From the NCBI GenBank assembly GCA_003552485.1, contig PUMX01000277.1, positions 1 to 5,612 of the forward strand: a stretch of DNA of 5,612 bases, read 5' to 3'. A program made the position numbers and the translations under genes. Below the pieces are notes generated by a model that saw only the letters and a program-made list of their open reading frames with translations, did not search any database and had not been told where the DNA came from. Positions 4,251 through 5,612 of the stretch are shown piece by piece. The DNA comes from Candidatus Hydrogenedentota bacterium (GTDB taxonomy: Bacteria > Hydrogenedentota > Hydrogenedentia > Hydrogenedentales > SLHB01). Numbering within the stretch: position 1 is the first letter of the stretch; every line of letters begins with the position of its first letter.

Positions 4251-5612
4251 ATGAGCCAATGCATCCGTGTGCTGTATGTTGACGATTCGCCATATGACCG
4301 CTCGTTGGTGCGTCATGCCCTCGAACACGCGGAAACGCCTTTCGAGCTTGTCGAGGCCACTACGCGCGACGAATTCGTGGCATGCCTCAACGATGGTCCC
4401 TATGACGTAGTGCTCAGCGATTTCGATATTCTCGGATACAAAGGCGCGGAAGTCGTTGAGGAAGTGGGCCAACGGCTTCCGAACGTTCCGGTAATCGTGG
4501 TCACGGGATCGGGATCGGAGAAGATCGCCATTGATGTCATGAAGCGGGGAGCCTTTGATTACGTCGTAAAATCGCCGGCTCATCTGCAACGCTTGCCGCA
4601 TATCATCAACGCCGTGCTAAATCAATGGCGGCTGCGGGAAGAAAAGAGGAAGAGCGCAGAGGAACGGGCATACCTCGCACAGCTTCTCGAGCAAGTCGCT
4701 GACGCCGTCATATCCACCGACCTCGAATTCCGGATTCGGAGTTGGAATCCCGCCGCTGAGCAGTTGTACGGCTGGAGTGAGCAAGAAGCGCTGGGCCAGC
4801 CCCTGCCCGCATTATTGCCGCCCCGTTTCCCTGACGAATGTGGCGCCGTTTACGACGCCGCTGCACTGCTTGAAAGAAGGCGTTGGCAGGGCGAAGTTGT
4901 CCAGCAGCGGAAAGATGGGCAAGAAATTCGGGCGCAGATATCGACGGCGGTGCGCAACGATTCCGAGGGCAATCCCATTGGCTTTGTATCGATCGTCCGA
5001 GACATAACCGAGCGCGCGCGACGCAATCGCTGGCAGGATACCCAGTTTCGGGTGACACGGACTATTGCCGACGCGAGCGCCATGGAGGATCTGGCGGCGC
5101 CGGCGCTCGAGCAGTTGTGCGAAGGTCTTGGCTGGCGCTTGGGGGAGATGTGGTTAAGACAACCAGCCAGTGACACGTTTCAGTTGGCCGCGGCTTACGG
5201 CCAAGCGGAACGCCCGGCTATGCAACACTTCATCCAACGCGCTCAGAAGCGAGCGCTTCACTTCGGCGAAGCTGTTCCAGATCAGATATGCGCGCCGAAC
5301 GCATCGCGCTGGCTCGGCGACGTAAGCTCCGATCCCCTGTACAAGCGCCAGGAAGCCGCACGTGAGGCTGGGCTTCGTTCGGCCTGTTTCGCGCCGATCA
5401 GTGACGGCGACACTGTATTCGGCGCGCTCGCGCTGTATACCACGGAAACCCGCGAGCGCGACGACCAGTTGGCATTCATTCTCTCCGATATAGGTTTGCA
5501 GATCGGGCAGTTCGCTGCCCGGACTCAGGCGGAGCTTGCATTGCAAGCGTCGCAGAAGCGTTACATGGAACTCCTTGACAGCATTGATGGAGTGGTTTGG
5601 GAAGCCGATCCC
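4251..5612 (+). CDS. Multi-domain sensor protein REC-PAS-GAF-PAS, probable histidine kinase (3' end outside the window)
   Basis: The frame is open from ATG 4251 to the last base (454 codons). Residues 5-122 are a receiver domain: acidic pocket Asp11-Asp12, phospho-acceptor Asp57 (VVLSDFD), Thr85 and Lys107, all conserved, so it should accept a phosphoryl group. A charged helical linker follows (about 125-142). Next is a PAS domain (about 143-255) with the typical core NPAAEQLYGWSEQEALG and a PAC end GFVSIVRDITERA. A GAF-like domain (about 265-425) holds CFAPI and FGALALYT. The start of a second PAS (RYMELLDSIDGVVWEADP) reaches the window edge. No membrane segment is seen, so it is probably cytoplasmic. 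Proteins with an N-terminal receiver and this order usually end in a HisKA/HATPase kinase; a GGDEF/EAL or phosphatase output is possible because the end is missing. GGAGAAG at 4236-4242 lies eight bases upstream, and an in-frame TGA at 4197-4199 limits the start. Confidence 0.9.
   Translation, partial: MSQCIRVLYVDDSPYDRSLVRHALEHAETPFELVEATTRDEFVACLNDGPYDVVLSDFDILGYKGAEVVEEVGQRLPNVPVIVVTGSGSEKIAIDVMKRGAFDYVVKSPAHLQRLPHIINAVLNQWRLREEKRKSAEERAYLAQLLEQVADAVISTDLEFRIRSWNPAAEQLYGWSEQEALGQPLPALLPPRFPDECGAVYDAAALLERRRWQGEVVQQRKDGQEIRAQISTAVRNDSEGNPIGFVSIVRDITERARRNRWQDTQFRVTRTIADASAMEDLAAPALEQLCEGLGWRLGEMWLRQPASDTFQLAAAYGQAERPAMQHFIQRAQKRALHFGEAVPDQICAPNASRWLGDVSSDPLYKRQEAAREAGLRSACFAPISDGDTVFGALALYTTETRERDDQLAFILSDIGLQIGQFAARTQAELALQASQKRYMELLDSIDGVVWEADP

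Noticed and set aside
3929..4264. Minus-strand open frame (111 codons) through the divergent intergenic region
   Set aside because: It would start inside the sensor gene and end in the methyltransferase promoter region. There is no ribosome binding site or motif, and the palindromes and hairpin better explain the region.

Overview
The window looks like ordinary chromosomal DNA from a high-GC bacterium with a Gram-negative-type cell plan. It carries a bifunctional class A penicillin-binding protein, Shine-Dalgarno-led genes, GC-rich third codon positions and a Tat-type signal sequence. The Tat leader style (DRRTFLKATGAS) is common in environmental lineages such as Hydrogenedentes, Planctomycetota/Lentisphaerota and Acidobacteriota. 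A full class A PBP argues against typical Planctomycetia. I cannot place the organism further without searches.

Left edge (1-343): on the minus strand, a perfect AAGGAGG ribosome binding site precedes a GTG-started reading frame that leaves the window after nine residues (MAGERTLST). This matches the usual N-terminus of nucleoside diphosphate kinase. It is divergent from the PBP gene across a gap of about 314 bases that holds a 10-bp palindrome, a 10-bp direct repeat and a possible leader hairpin over the ndk start.

Centre (344-3370, plus strand): a complete PBP1A-family glycosyltransferase/transpeptidase (714 aa) is followed after 24 bases by a 225-aa cytoplasmic alpha/beta hydrolase with an intact Ser-Asp-His triad. 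After 57 more bases comes a 40-codon frame that has a good ribosome binding site and a Tat signal sequence but almost nothing after it, so it is probably the remnant of a deleted exported protein. The three are close enough to share a transcript.

Right part: a complete O6-methylguanine-DNA methyltransferase (minus strand, 3405-3905) converges on the Tat remnant. A 345-base divergent intergenic region (3906-4250) holds two copies of the palindrome TGCAT-N6-ATGCA with centres 65 bp apart, a 7-bp hairpin and a doubtful 35-aa frame. A large sensory protein starts at 4251 and runs open off the right edge: receiver domain, PAS/PAC, GAF, then the start of a second PAS. It is most likely a multi-sensor histidine kinase whose kinase core lies outside the window.

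The genes cover cell-wall synthesis, nucleotide pools, DNA alkylation repair and signalling, and do not form one pathway. I see no clear new biological system. The points most worth checking are the paired palindromes before the sensor gene, the orphan Tat leader and the ndk start at the left edge.
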